Below, in pieces: positions 25,809 to 35,121 of a stretch of DNA of 64,000 nucleotides. Source of the DNA: Dietzia natronolimnaea (lineage in GTDB: Bacteria > Actinomycetota > Actinomycetes > Mycobacteriales > Mycobacteriaceae); contig NZ_NTGA01000015.1 of assembly GCF_002289575.1 (NCBI RefSeq), positions 1-64,000 of the forward strand, read 5' to 3'. Within the stretch, counting starts at the first letter, position 1, and each line of letters begins with the position of its first letter. A program made the position numbers and the translations under genes. The notes below the pieces were generated by a model. The model was not told where the DNA came from. It did not search any database and saw only the letters and a program-made list of their open reading frames with translations.

Positions 25809-27551
25809 ATGGCGGAAACCATCCGCATCGACATGTCCCCGGTTCTCCGCAGAATCGACTCGCTCGAGAACAGAATGGACACCTCGATCTCCGATCTCCA
25901 GACCGGAGTCGGACAGATCCAGACCGACCTCTCCACGACGAGTGCAGAGCTCCGCGAGCTCAAGGCCGCATTTGATGAGTACGTGATGGCGGCCCAGCGG
26001 ACCGCCAATGTACAGCGCTCCGAAACCAAGGTCGGTGCACTCAAAGCCGAACTCGATCGCCAGTTCGGCCACTATTCCGTGGTCCGCCGCTCTTCCATCG
26101 GTCTTCTTCAGGCCTTCGATATCGGCAACGTCACCAACGAGATCGCCTCAGCGGTCTCCGAGGAGTTGATGATCGAGAGCCCCCGGTATTGGCTAGCACC
26201 CGCGCTGGTCGCGCTTGCCGCATGGAGCCGCGATGACAAGGAGATCGCCGACAAGTCGGTCGACGCCGCGTTCAACCGCAGCCCCGAGAAGACCAGCTTG
26301 TTCTTCGCTCTGGTTCTGCGTCGCCAAGACCGTGAAGACGCCTCCATCAAATGGCTCCGCCACTATTTCAGCGCTCTCGACCCGACCGCGCTCACCCGAG
26401 AATTCGCGGTCATCCTCGAGGCCGCATCGCAGGACGGATTCGGTCCTGCGGGTGCCGCCATGTGCCTCGAGATGCTCACGCGCTGGAATTCGGAGCTCCG
26501 TTCACGACCCGATGTCGTGGACGCCCAGATTCAGAAGTGGGTTGAGGAGATCGGCGTGCACCGTGGGCGGGTCGACGTCAACCACTACTCGGCTCTCGCG
26601 TTCGTCAGCCCTCAGTGGCCGGCAGTCCAGGCTCAGCTGGAGTCCGCCGCCGCGATCCCAGCAATGATCGATGACTACACCAGGGTTCGTGACTTCGACG
26701 CACCTCGCTCCACGATCATCGAGGACCTCCTCGATGATCTACTCGAACAACTCGTGACCGAGTACGACGACGAGGAACTCCCCCTCCGGCGCGAGGTCGC
26801 CTTCCACGAAGCCGTCATCGACGAGAGCGGCGACCTGCAACGAGCCGACAAGCGAGCCGCCGTCCAGTTGGAGGCACTCGAGGAAACCATCGACGCCGTC
26901 TCGCTGCAGACCATGTCCGCGATCAGTCCGGACGCGCTCGGGGTCAGCCAGCGCACCCAGCGGGTCGCCGTGGGCGCCGGCCAGGAGGACTTCCGCTCCG
27001 CCACCGGCCGATTCACAATGGACTACCGGTCTCGAGCCGTCACCTCTGTACCGCTCCACCTCGGACCCAAGCATTCCTCATACGCCGAGAACCTGGGATT
27101 CGTGGGCTGGGACGGGGACAGCTCGGAGCCCGAGGAGTCGGCGGTCAGGCGTCTGGACACCGCATGGGACACGACAGTCCAGACCCGCATCGACGAACTC
27201 GCTCTGACCAACTCCGCGTACATCGTGCCGTCGCTCATCGCAGCCGGTGTCGTCGTCGTGGTCTCGGTGATCTCGATCCTCGCCGGATTGTTCGCCCTCG
27301 TTATCGGGGCAGCGACCGTGTACTTCCTTGTCGAGCAGAAGAGAAAGCGGGCTGACGCCGCGATCGCCGAAGTCGAGGCCGCCAGGGACAAAGCCAAGCA
27401 GAATTCTCGCGACCTACTCCGTAGGGCGACGGCCGAGTTCGTCGACGCGACACTCGTCTATGAGGAGCTGGACAGCGCAGAGCCAGACCTGCTCCGGCTT
27501 ATCAACACCTGGCCGACCGCCGCGAACTCGAATCACGCTGTCACGGCCTGA
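25809..27551 (+). CDS. Large coiled-coil protein with two C-terminal membrane segments, unknown family
   Basis: A 580-residue protein from ATG 25809, which follows GAAAGG; the upstream extension of this frame overlaps the previous gene and is not coding. Residues about 8-60 form a predicted coiled coil (VLRRIDSLENRMDTSISDLQ). A long helical body follows (about 65-440), including an acidic stretch (EDLLDDLLEQLVTEYDDEEL). Two adjacent hydrophobic segments lie near residues 475-515 (YIVPSLIAAGVVVVVSVISI and LFALVIGAATVYFLVEQ), and a second charged helix follows (RADAAIAEVEAARDKAKQNS). The layout, a big cytosolic domain tethered by a C-terminal hairpin, could suit a membrane-linked effector or scaffold. 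Base composition is visibly less GC-rich than neighbouring housekeeping genes. Confidence 0.75.
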   Translation: MAETIRIDMSPVLRRIDSLENRMDTSISDLQTGVGQIQTDLSTTSAELRELKAAFDEYVMAAQRTANVQRSETKVGALKAELDRQFGHYSVVRRSSIGLLQAFDIGNVTNEIASAVSEELMIESPRYWLAPALVALAAWSRDDKEIADKSVDAAFNRSPEKTSLFFALVLRRQDREDASIKWLRHYFSALDPTALTREFAVILEAASQDGFGPAGAAMCLEMLTRWNSELRSRPDVVDAQIQKWVEEIGVHRGRVDVNHYSALAFVSPQWPAVQAQLESAAAIPAMIDDYTRVRDFDAPRSTIIEDLLDDLLEQLVTEYDDEELPLRREVAFHEAVIDESGDLQRADKRAAVQLEALEETIDAVSLQTMSAISPDALGVSQRTQRVAVGAGQEDFRSATGRFTMDYRSRAVTSVPLHLGPKHSSYAENLGFVGWDGDSSEPEESAVRRLDTAWDTTVQTRIDELALTNSAYIVPSLIAAGVVVVVSVISILAGLFALVIGAATVYFLVEQKRKRADAAIAEVEAARDKAKQNSRDLLRRATAEFVDATLVYEELDSAEPDLLRLINTWPTAANSNHAVTA

Positions 27552-27585
27552 TCGTCCCCACTCCCAGCAGACACGGAGAACGACC

Positions 27586-27810
27586 ATGTCCACAGACGGA
27601 ATCACGCCAGAGATCCAGCGCGGCGCCCGGAACCGATTTCTGCCGCCGCCAACCGCCAGCGAGGACCAGGTGACCGTGACCCGGCGAGCCCTTCTCGGAG
27701 AGCGCCGGAACTCCGGCAAACCCACCCTGACCAGGCATCACCACGTCGCCGGGAATCTGCCTGCGTGGGAGCCGCTCCCGCCCAACATGCAACTCGTCCA
27801 CCGCTCCTGA
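27586..27810 (+). CDS. Small 74-residue protein of the cassette, unknown
   Basis: ATG 27586 follows GGAGAA; 74 residues ending at TGA 27810, which overlaps the next ATG as TGATG. The sequence is basic and Pro-rich with no predicted membrane segment (RGARNRFLPPPTASEDQVTV, then an HHH run near residue 52). The tight stop/start overlap with the next gene argues that it is a real translated unit. No family recognised. Confidence 0.62.
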   Translation: MSTDGITPEIQRGARNRFLPPPTASEDQVTVTRRALLGERRNSGKPTLTRHHHVAGNLPAWEPLPPNMQLVHRS

Positions 27811-28493
27811 TGCCCGGCACCTCTCGCGGGTGGCCGGAGATGCCGCCATCGACCGTGTACGAACGATGGGTGAGGGGGCTGCGTTCGTGGGCGACCGATC
27901 CATCCGTCCGGCTCGAGGATCTTCCTCCGCTGTCGGAGGACACCTATGATCCGGCAACCTATGCCAGGCTTGTCTCCCATCTGGAGAAGGCCGTGAACCG
28001 GCTGATGGAGGATTGGCAAGACCTGCTCTCCCGTGCACTCGCCCGCGCGACGGACGAGCATGAACTCGGTCGCGAGTTGGTCAACCTCCGGGCTCCGCTC
28101 GCGCGTCGGGCCGCCCTCTCACGGCTTCCCAACCTGCCCGAGCAGATGCGCTCCGCTCTGCGAAACGACACCCAGCGCGCGATCTCAGACATCCAGACTC
28201 AACTCGAGGAAGCGCTCGCCGACCCCGGGCGAGGTGCCCGGATCGACCGAACTGCCGCCGATCGCCTCGTCGCGGTCGCCAGGGCAACTCCGCTGACGGA
28301 TGCGTTGAACGTGGTCGACCCGAGTGAGAGGCCCCAGGTCGCGCCGACTGTCGCGTCCCCCGGAAACCACAGCCTGCCGACACCGCTGGCCGCTCCGGGC
28401 CCCGGCTCTCCGCTGATCGCTAGGAGGCCCCGATGGTCGCACCGGGTCGTCAACCGCCCGACTCCCGAACCCGATGGAGGACCGCATGCCTGA
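27810..28493 (+). CDS. Unknown helical protein of the cassette
   Basis: A 227-residue protein whose ATG at 27810 overlaps the previous stop (TGATG). Residues about 10-155 are charged and helix-rich (YERWVRGLRSWATDPSV, LEKAVNRLMEDWQDLLSRAL), and about 165-227 are Pro-rich and probably disordered. No membrane segment or catalytic signature is visible. Its stop lies eight bases inside the AAA+ ATPase gene, so the two are translationally coupled. It may be an adaptor or substrate of that ATPase, an inference from coupling only. Confidence 0.7.
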   Translation: MPGTSRGWPEMPPSTVYERWVRGLRSWATDPSVRLEDLPPLSEDTYDPATYARLVSHLEKAVNRLMEDWQDLLSRALARATDEHELGRELVNLRAPLARRAALSRLPNLPEQMRSALRNDTQRAISDIQTQLEEALADPGRGARIDRTAADRLVAVARATPLTDALNVVDPSERPQVAPTVASPGNHSLPTPLAAPGPGSPLIARRPRWSHRVVNRPTPEPDGGPHA

Positions 28494-30036
28494 TCTCGCC
28501 CGGACCCACGAGGTACTGCGACGCTACCTCAACGCGCGAGTCCCACTGATCGTTGTGCGTTCCATCGAACCCGGACGGGTCCTGGACTCGATTTCCGCGC
28601 TCGCCGGAGAACTCAGAACCATGGCGTTCTTCGAGCATTCACGCACTGAGGGCCTGGTCGAGATGACGAGTCGCCAGTCCGTGGCCGAGGACTTCTCGCT
28701 TCCGGGTGCTCTCGAGCACGCGCGATCAACGTTCAAGGCGAGGACCAACGCCAACTTCGTCTTTCCCGACGTCGAGGACATCGAGGACGAGTCGAGCACA
28801 TCCCGACACATGGCCGAGATGGTCCGCCTCGCGGAGACCAGACAAGGTTCTATCGTCCTGGTGGCGGCCAAGCCCGTGTGGTCCGGTCTTCGGCGCCTGG
28901 GGATGAGTGTCACGCTCGACCTCCCCACGGTGGACGAGATGTTCGACACCTTGAACGGCATGATCGACGATCACCGGGGGGTGGTGGCAACCAGCTGGCA
29001 GCACGACGATGTCCGGCGCGCCGCAGAAACGCTCGTCGGCATCACTGAGGGTGAGGCGATCAACATCCTCGCGACCCTGCTGACCAAGGGGTCATTGGTG
29101 CCGGATGACGTGGCGGAACTGAGTCAGTTCAAAGAGTCCATCTTCGGCGAACTCGCCGGACTCGAGAGGGTGAGACTCCGGGACGGTTACGTGATCGGCG
29201 GACTCCGCAACCTCCGCTCGTGGCTGGCACGCAAGGAGTACGCCATGAAGGCCGACCTTTCAGACTCCCACCTCCGACCCCCCAAGGGCGTGCTGTTGGT
29301 CGGCGTCCCCGGTTGCGGAAAGTCTCTGTCCGCCAAGGCGATCGCCGCCCAGTGGCATCTCCCCCTGTACCGACTCGACATGGCTGGGATCCTCGGAATG
29401 TACGTCGGACAGTCCGAGAGCCGGCTCAGAGAAGCGTTGGACACCGCAGACCGCGTCGCTCCGTGTGTGCTGTGGATCGACGAGATCGAAAAGGCCCTCG
29501 CCACCGGAGGCGGCGATGCCGGGACGTCCCGACGACTCATCGGCCAGTTTCTCTTCTGGCTTCAGGAGTCGACCTCGAAGGTCTTCGTCGTCGCCACGGC
29601 CAACGACGTCTCCTCGCTTCCCCCGGAGCTGCTCCGAAAGGGCCGATTCGACGAGATGTTTTTTGTCGACCTCCCGGATGCGCAGGACCGTGAGGAGATT
29701 CTCCGTCTGTACTTCTCCACCTACCTGGGCGCCGAGATCGCCCCGGCGCTGTGCGGAGACCTGGTGGATTCCACCGAGGGCTTCGCCGCCTCGGACATCG
29801 ACGCGGTGATCCACGACGTGGCGTGGGCGATGCGGGAGTCGGGTAGGCAGGCGATTCCCGGAGACGACGAGCTGCGCGAGTTCTTCTCCAACGTCGTTCC
29901 CTACTCCGTCACCAATGCCGAAGACCTCGCGGCGATCCGGAACTGGGGGCGGACCCGCGCGGTGCCGGCAGGAACCCCCTCGTCCGACGGCATACCTCTG
30001 GCATCCGGTGACCGCCGCCGGGTAGTCGTCCTCTGA
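28486..30036 (+). CDS. Ycf46-like AAA+ ATPase
   Basis: A 516-residue protein read from ATG 28486, which follows GGAGG; an in-frame ATG four codons upstream is possible. The N-terminal half (about 1-230) is a variant AAA-like region in the style of Ycf46 proteins. The C-terminal AAA domain has Walker A GVPGCGKS (about 270), Walker [11 protein letters not shown] (about 327), sensor 1 VVATAN (about 366) and the arginine finger RKGRFDE (about 383), with the pore-loop motif [10 protein letters not shown]. Family members are found in plastids, cyanobacteria and various bacteria, with function largely unknown. As the last and only recognisable gene of the cassette, it is likely its engine, remodelling one of the co-encoded proteins. 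Confidence 0.85.
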   Translation: MPDLARTHEVLRRYLNARVPLIVVRSIEPGRVLDSISALAGELRTMAFFEHSRTEGLVEMTSRQSVAEDFSLPGALEHARSTFKARTNANFVFPDVEDIEDESSTSRHMAEMVRLAETRQGSIVLVAAKPVWSGLRRLGMSVTLDLPTVDEMFDTLNGMIDDHRGVVATSWQHDDVRRAAETLVGITEGEAINILATLLTKGSLVPDDVAELSQFKESIFGELAGLERVRLRDGYVIGGLRNLRSWLARKEYAMKADLSDSHLRPPKGVLLVGVPGCGKSLSAKAIAAQWHLPLYRLDMAGILGMYVGQSESRLREALDTADRVAPCVLWIDEIEKALATGGGDAGTSRRLIGQFLFWLQESTSKVFVVATANDVSSLPPELLRKGRFDEMFFVDLPDAQDREEILRLYFSTYLGAEIAPALCGDLVDSTEGFAASDIDAVIHDVAWAMRESGRQAIPGDDELREFFSNVVPYSVTNAEDLAAIRNWGRTRAVPAGTPSSDGIPLASGDRRRVVVL

Positions 30037-30106
30037 TCCATTCCACATCGGGGGCGTTCGGTCGCGCCACCGGTCTCACCCCGAGGCCGGTGCTCGCCCG
30101 CACCGC

Positions 30107-33100
30107 CTATTCGATCAACCCCCGCAGGTCCTCGGCGGTGAGCGCGGCCGAGAAGTGCTCTCCGCTGTCCAGCACGGAGGCGAAGAGCTCGGCCTTGCGG
30201 CGCTGGAGCTCGACGACCCGTTCCTCGATGGTGTCGCGCGCGACCATCCGGTACACCAGCACGGGCCGGGTCTGACCGATGCGGTGAGCCCGGTCCACGG
30301 CCTGCGCCTCGGTGGCCGGGTTCCACCACGGGTCCAGCAGGAAGACGTAGTCGGCGCCCACGAGGTTCAGGCCCACTCCCCCGGCCTTGAGGCTCAGGCA
30401 GAACACCTGCGCGCCGCCCTCGGTGAACTCGCCGACGGCACCGGCCCGGTCGGTGGTGCTGCCGTCGAGGTGAGCGACGGTGATCCCCTCGGCCTGCAGC
30501 CTGTCGACCACCGTGTCGAGGTAGCTGGTGAACTGGCTGAACACCAATGCCCGGTGCCCCTCGGCCACGATCTCGCGCAGCGATGCGACGAGCTCGTCGG
30601 TCTTGGCGGAGGGGATTGAGGAGTGTTCCGGGTCCACCAACGAGGGGTCCAGGCACAGCCGACGCAGGACGGTCAGCCCGGCGAGGATGCTGATGCGGTT
30701 GGAGTCGAAGTCGTCGAGCAGCGCCAGCAGCGAAGCCCGCTGCCGGGCGAGCTCGCGTTCGTAGACCCTCCGGTGCGCTGCCGTGAGCTCGACCTCCAGC
30801 ACCGCGTCGGTGCGGGGTGGCAACTCGCCGGCCACCAGCTCCTTGCGGCGCCGCAGGAGGAACGGCCGCAGTCGGCGGCGCAGGCGACGCAGTGCCTCCG
30901 CGTCCCCGTCCTTCTCGATGGGGGTCCTGTACAGCGCGCGGAACTCCGCGGCGTCGGGCAGGACTCCGCGGCAGGACAGGGCCGCGATCGCCCACAGCTC
31001 GGTGAGGTTGTTCTCCATGGGGGTGCCGGTGACGGCCAGCAGGAAGTCCGCGCGCAAGCCCGCGAGCGCGGCGAACAGCTTGGACGAGGGGTTTTTGGCC
31101 TGCTGGGCCTCGTCCAGGATCACCCCGGCCCACTCGATCCCCGCGTACGCCTCGGCATCGAGCCGCAGGACCGTCGCGGAGGTCACGACGATTTCATGCG
31201 CGGCCGCGTCCTCGGCCACGGTGGTGGGCGACTTGTTTTCGGTGGCGGAGCGTCGGGCCACGCGCAGCGAGGGCACGAACCTGCGGGCCTCGGCCTCCCA
31301 GTTGGGCACTACGGACGAGGGTGCCACCACGAGAAACGGCCCCGGGGAGCCGGCGACCGTCTCGGCGACCGTCCCGGCGCCGGTGGCGGGGCGGTCCTTG
31401 TGACCCTCGTGCGCGTGGGCGATCAGCGCGAGCGCCTGGACCGTCTTGCCGAGCCCCATGTCGTCGGCCAGGATCCCGCCGATCCGGTGCCGCCACAGCA
31501 TGGCCAGCCAGTCCAGTCCCTGTTGCTGATACGGCCTGAGCTCGGCCTTCAGCGCGGCGGGAACCGGAACCGGCTGGGGGCTGTCCGAGGCGAGCTCGAG
31601 CAGTGCCTGCGCCCGGCCCGTGGGCGGCGCGAGGTCGTCGGCCAGCTCGGCCAGGTCCGACCAGAGCCCGGCCTGGCCGAGCCCGATCCGGATGTCACCC
31701 GCCCCGTCGGCCCCGCCGGCACGGGCGGAGGACGCCGCGAGCGCCTCGTCGAGCAGGGTGCGCAGTTCCCCGAAGCGCTCGAGGTCGACCGGGACCAACA
31801 CGCCATCGTCGGTGACGAACTCCGGTTGCCCGCTCACCACCGCCCGGAACACCGTGGCGAACGGCACCGGTCGCCCCTCGACGGTCACGCCCACCGACAG
31901 CCCCAGCCAGTCGATCCCGGACCGGTCGTCCTCGGCAGCCACCCGGATCCGTGGCCCCTCGGCGGCCCGGCGGATCTCCGGGACCCCCTCGCGCACGGTC
32001 ACCCGCACGCCGTCGAGGGCGCGTAGGGCCACCACCCCGTCCGCCAGCAGCACCGCCGCGTCGTGCCCGGCGATCCGCAGGCGTCCGGGAGCGACGACCC
32101 ATCCCCACCCGGCGTCCTCGGCTCTCCCTGCGAGATCCAGCGACTCGCGGTCCGCCAGGGCCGGCCCCGCGTCCCCCAGGTCCACGGGAGTCAGCGGACG
32201 ACGTCGCGTCGTCTCCGTGCCGTCGCTCATCCGCAACACCTCGAGCCGGGACCACTCCGCGAGGAGGTCCGGCCCGTCCGCGGAACCGGGTCCGGTGTAG
32301 CGGCGGATGACGAAGTCGAACTCGACTCGGTCGAGCTCGGGCAACTCCAGGCGACCGGCGCGGTCGACGACGGGAAACGCATCGGCCAGACCGGGGAGGA
32401 AGTCGCCGCAGAACTCGGCCACGGACTGATCCGGGATGGCCAGCTCGCGCCATCGCCGCAGATCGCGGGCCACCCCGTGGTCGAGCCGCCCGACGGGGCA
32501 CAGCTCCAGCACCCTGTCGCGGACCACCGCGACGAGGTCACCGCGGTCACCCACGAGCGCGCCGGGCAGGGGTCGGTCGATCGCCTCACCGTCGGGCGTC
32601 GTCCGGTCGCCATCGGCCGTCACCGGGTCGTCGTCGGTCATCATCGGGTCGTCGTCGGCGGGCCGTATCTCCGCCGCGGCGGTGACCACCACCTCCCGGC
32701 CGTCGGGTGACCAGGCCGTGAGCCCCACCCGCCGGCGTGGCCCGGGCCGGACATCGTGCAGTCCGTCGCCGGGGACGATCTCCACCTCCGCCTCGGCAGC
32801 GGTGGCGATGAGCGGCCACAGCGCGGGCACCTCGGCGTCGCACAGGTCCAACCAGACCCGGGCCTGACGACGACTACGAGCCAAGGCGTCCACGGCGCGG
32901 AACCAGCTGGTCTGGGCGGCGCTCATATCCGCTGTCCACCCGTAGCGCAGCCGATCCCATTCGACGCCCGCCGATTTCCACCGGCCGCCCCGGCCGGGCA
33001 CGACGATGCGCGCTCGGAGCCGGTTGCCCAAACCGGGCCGCAGCCCGCCGGTCCAGCCGTCGTCCACGGTCTCATCCGCCACCACCGACAACTGCAGGCC

Positions 33101-33583
33101 GTAGACCTCCGACTCGCGCGGCGGGGACTGCACCACCATCTCGTGCATCATCTCCTCGACCCGCTGCCGCCACTCGGGCACCGGGTCGCTGACGCCCGCC
33201 ACGCCACCGTCCCGGGCGCCGTGGTCGCCACCGCCCGCCCCGACGAACAGCATGAGCGCCGCGGCGTGCTTACACCGCATAGCCACCGGGCAGGTGCAGG
33301 TGCTGAGCTTCGGACGGGACCAGCCGTCCTGATCGGGCTTCCCCAAAGCGACCTCGGTCCGGTACCGACGCCCCCCACTTCCCGCGACCAGGGCCGACAG
33401 GGTCCGCGAACCGGGGTTGTATCCCACGTCGCCGATGGCGTCCGCGTTGACGTACGGCCGCGACCGAGCCAGCGCCGCGGACCCCACGAACCGCTCGACC
33501 TCGGACTCGGGGACCCTCACGCTCGACCGCACGCACCCAGGGTAGGGCCGACCCACGACATCGGGGCGGGCGACGTAGGCCAC
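30107..33583 (-). CDS. SNF2-family (HelZ-like) helicase with SWIM zinc finger
   Basis: About 1,158 residues. A SWIM finger near the N-terminus (STCTCPVAMRCKHAAALM) is followed by a long middle region and the SNF2 motor: motif I DDMGLGKTVQALALI, motif II LDEAQQAKNPSS, motif III AVTGTPMENN, and motifs V-VI KAGGVGLNLVGAD and QAVDRAHRIGQT. Mycobacterial HelZ-like proteins share this layout. It probably works in DNA transactions; its substrate is unknown. The open frame reaches an ATG at 33634, but that lies in the divergent gene's operator and start codon, so I take the GTG at 33583; starts further in (near 33538) are possible. The last 89 bases are duplicated at 24988-25076. Confidence 0.88.
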   Translation of the reverse strand: MAYVARPDVVGRPYPGCVRSSVRVPESEVERFVGSAALARSRPYVNADAIGDVGYNPGSRTLSALVAGSGGRRYRTEVALGKPDQDGWSRPKLSTCTCPVAMRCKHAAALMLFVGAGGGDHGARDGGVAGVSDPVPEWRQRVEEMMHEMVVQSPPRESEVYGLQLSVVADETVDDGWTGGLRPGLGNRLRARIVVPGRGGRWKSAGVEWDRLRYGWTADMSAAQTSWFRAVDALARSRRQARVWLDLCDAEVPALWPLIATAAEAEVEIVPGDGLHDVRPGPRRRVGLTAWSPDGREVVVTAAAEIRPADDDPMMTDDDPVTADGDRTTPDGEAIDRPLPGALVGDRGDLVAVVRDRVLELCPVGRLDHGVARDLRRWRELAIPDQSVAEFCGDFLPGLADAFPVVDRAGRLELPELDRVEFDFVIRRYTGPGSADGPDLLAEWSRLEVLRMSDGTETTRRRPLTPVDLGDAGPALADRESLDLAGRAEDAGWGWVVAPGRLRIAGHDAAVLLADGVVALRALDGVRVTVREGVPEIRRAAEGPRIRVAAEDDRSGIDWLGLSVGVTVEGRPVPFATVFRAVVSGQPEFVTDDGVLVPVDLERFGELRTLLDEALAASSARAGGADGAGDIRIGLGQAGLWSDLAELADDLAPPTGRAQALLELASDSPQPVPVPAALKAELRPYQQQGLDWLAMLWRHRIGGILADDMGLGKTVQALALIAHAHEGHKDRPATGAGTVAETVAGSPGPFLVVAPSSVVPNWEAEARRFVPSLRVARRSATENKSPTTVAEDAAAHEIVVTSATVLRLDAEAYAGIEWAGVILDEAQQAKNPSSKLFAALAGLRADFLLAVTGTPMENNLTELWAIAALSCRGVLPDAAEFRALYRTPIEKDGDAEALRRLRRRLRPFLLRRRKELVAGELPPRTDAVLEVELTAAHRRVYERELARQRASLLALLDDFDSNRISILAGLTVLRRLCLDPSLVDPEHSSIPSAKTDELVASLREIVAEGHRALVFSQFTSYLDTVVDRLQAEGITVAHLDGSTTDRAGAVGEFTEGGAQVFCLSLKAGGVGLNLVGADYVFLLDPWWNPATEAQAVDRAHRIGQTRPVLVYRMVARDTIEERVVELQRRKAELFASVLDSGEHFSAALTAEDLRGLIE
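30112..30200. repeat. Right copy of the 89-bp direct repeat (3' end of helicase gene)
   Basis: This segment inside the intact helicase gene matches 24988-25076 at 82 of 89 positions. A few more bases outside (CCCGCAC on the stop-codon side) also match, so the repeat may be about 105 bp. Beyond 30200 the sequences diverge at once. The two copies bracket the cassette. Confidence 0.85.
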
Positions 33584-33587
33584 ACCA

Positions 33588-33616
33588 TTGACGCGATCCC
33601 CACGGAGGCATAATAT
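33588..33616 (+). promoter_or_regulatory. Leaderless sigma-70-type promoter of the ArsR operon
   Basis: TTGACG (33588-33593) and TAATAT (33611-33616) are separated by exactly 17 bases. The expected start point, about seven bases after the -10, falls on or next to the ATG at 33625, and there is no ribosome binding site at proper spacing, so the mRNA is probably leaderless. Confidence 0.75.
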
Positions 33617-33636
33617 GAAACCAAATGGTTTCATAT
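33613..33636. promoter_or_regulatory. Perfect 11-bp palindrome: probable ArsR-family operator
   Basis: The arms ATATGAAACCA and TGGTTTCATAT are perfect inverted repeats separated by AA. The site overlaps the -10 element, the predicted transcription start and the first codons of the ArsR gene, which is what an autorepressor site should do. It also lies within 30 bases of the helicase start on the other strand. Confidence 0.8.
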
Positions 33637-33972
33637 CACACGCACGAGGTGGATCTCAGTGACGACGACGTGGATCGGTTGTTCCGGGCGCTGGCAGACG
33701 CCACGCGCCGGGACATCGTCCGTCGCACACTCACCGACGAGTACTCCATCTCCGATCTCGCCCATCACTACGACATGTCGTTCGCGGCGGTCCGCAAGCA
33801 CGTCAACGTCCTCGAGGAGGCCGGGCTCGTGACCGACGACCGCCACGGCCGGGAGCGCCGCATCCGTGGCAATCCCGAGGCGATTCGCCGTGCCCAGAGC
33901 CTGCTGGACGGCTTCGAACGCCTCTGGCGGGCGCGCATCGCCAGACTCGACGCCCTACTCGCCGAGGACTGA
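33625..33972 (+). CDS. ArsR-family winged-helix transcriptional regulator
   Basis: A 115-residue regulator with the ArsR fold (LFRALADATRRDIVRRTL, then the HTH SISDLAHHYDMSFAAVRKHV and wing LVTDDRHGRERRIRG). It lacks the Cys residues of metal sensors and belongs to the group commonly encoded beside AHSA1/SRPBCC proteins, as here. It probably represses its own operon through the palindrome covering its start codon. A GTG a few codons downstream is an alternative start but has no ribosome binding site. The next gene begins 78 bases downstream. Confidence 0.92.
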   Translation: MVSYHTHEVDLSDDDVDRLFRALADATRRDIVRRTLTDEYSISDLAHHYDMSFAAVRKHVNVLEEAGLVTDDRHGRERRIRGNPEAIRRAQSLLDGFERLWRARIARLDALLAED

Positions 33973-34050
33973 CCCCGAATCCGATCCTGACCCTCACCGC
34001 CACACCCAGACCGCACGCCGGGAGCACCACCGCGAGAGAAGAGGCCGACC

Positions 34051-35034
34051 ATGCCAGTGACATCCGTGGACAAGAACCTCGAGGAGTTGACGCTGACCGT
34101 CGTCGCCGACTTCCCGGTGACAGTCCGTCGACTCTGGGACGCGTACGCGGACCCGCGCCAGCTGGAGAGATTCTGGGGCCCGCCCCAGTGGCCTGCCACC
34201 TTCACCCGTCACGACTTCTGCCCCGGCGGCCGGTCCGAGTACTACATGACGGGGCCCGACGACACCCGCAGTGGCGGCTACTGGGAGTTCCTGACCGTGG
34301 TTGAGGGGGTCTCGTTCGAGGTGCTGGACGGCTTCGCCGACGCGGGCGGCGCGCCCGATCCGGAGATGCCGACCATGCGCGCGGTGTTCTCCTTCGAGGA
34401 GATGGCCGGCGGCGCACGCCTGACCACCACCACTTACTTCGCCAGCCTCGACCAGCTCGAGCAACTCATCAGCATGGGCATGGAGGAGGGCACCCGCTCC
34501 GCCATGGCCCAGATCGACGACGTCCTGGCCGATCTGCGCACCTTCGCCGCCGACCGAGCGGCCATCGCACAGCTCCTGGGTGACACGCAGGTCCGGATCA
34601 GCCGTGTCCTGCGCGGGACGCCCCGGCAGATCTGGGAGGCACACCACGACCCGGAGCTGCTCAACCGGTGGTTCCACGGCCCCGACGGCTGGGCCCTGGT
34701 CGGCTGCCGGGTCGCCTCCGCGCCCGGCGAGACCACCCGCTTCGAATGGGCCCCCGACGACGGCGTCGAGGGCGAGGCGTTCGCCCTCGTCGGCGAACTC
34801 ATCGAGACCGATCCGCCGCATCGGGAGGTCTTCACCGAGACGATGGAGGGGGTCGAGGGCCCGCCCACGCACAACGAGCAGACCCTCACCCCGGTCCAGG
34901 GCGGGACGCTGTTGACGCTCGTCATCACCTACGCCAGCGCCGAGCTCCGCGACCTCATCCTCGGCACCGGAATGGTCGACGGGATGGAGGCCGGCTACCG
35001 GCGGCTCGAGACGGAGCTGCTGGCCGCCGGGTGA
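34051..35034 (+). CDS. Tandem AHSA1/SRPBCC-domain protein
   Basis: A 327-residue protein with two activator-of-Hsp90-like START/SRPBCC domains: residues about 10-160 (VRRLWDAYADPRQLERFWGP) and about 185-325 (PRQIWEAHHDPELLNRWFHG). These domains bind hydrophobic ligands in a deep cavity. Fused pairs next to an ArsR regulator are a common actinobacterial arrangement. Whether it binds a toxic lipid-like compound or serves as a chaperone cannot be told from sequence. ATG 34051 follows GAAGAGG. Confidence 0.88.
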   Translation: MPVTSVDKNLEELTLTVVADFPVTVRRLWDAYADPRQLERFWGPPQWPATFTRHDFCPGGRSEYYMTGPDDTRSGGYWEFLTVVEGVSFEVLDGFADAGGAPDPEMPTMRAVFSFEEMAGGARLTTTTYFASLDQLEQLISMGMEEGTRSAMAQIDDVLADLRTFAADRAAIAQLLGDTQVRISRVLRGTPRQIWEAHHDPELLNRWFHGPDGWALVGCRVASAPGETTRFEWAPDDGVEGEAFALVGELIETDPPHREVFTETMEGVEGPPTHNEQTLTPVQGGTLLTLVITYASAELRDLILGTGMVDGMEAGYRRLETELLAAG

Positions 35035-35121
35035 ACCGCGACCGGATGCCCCCCAGGACACATCACCACCCGAGCACGCCACCCCCACAGGACGTCACCA
35101 CTCCACACTGAAAGGACCGCC

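Noticed and set aside
24988-30200. Reading the direct repeats as phage attachment sites
   Set aside because: The repeat geometry fits, but there is no integrase, excisionase, tRNA or phage gene in the interval, so I report a repeat-bounded cassette and not a prophage or integrative element.
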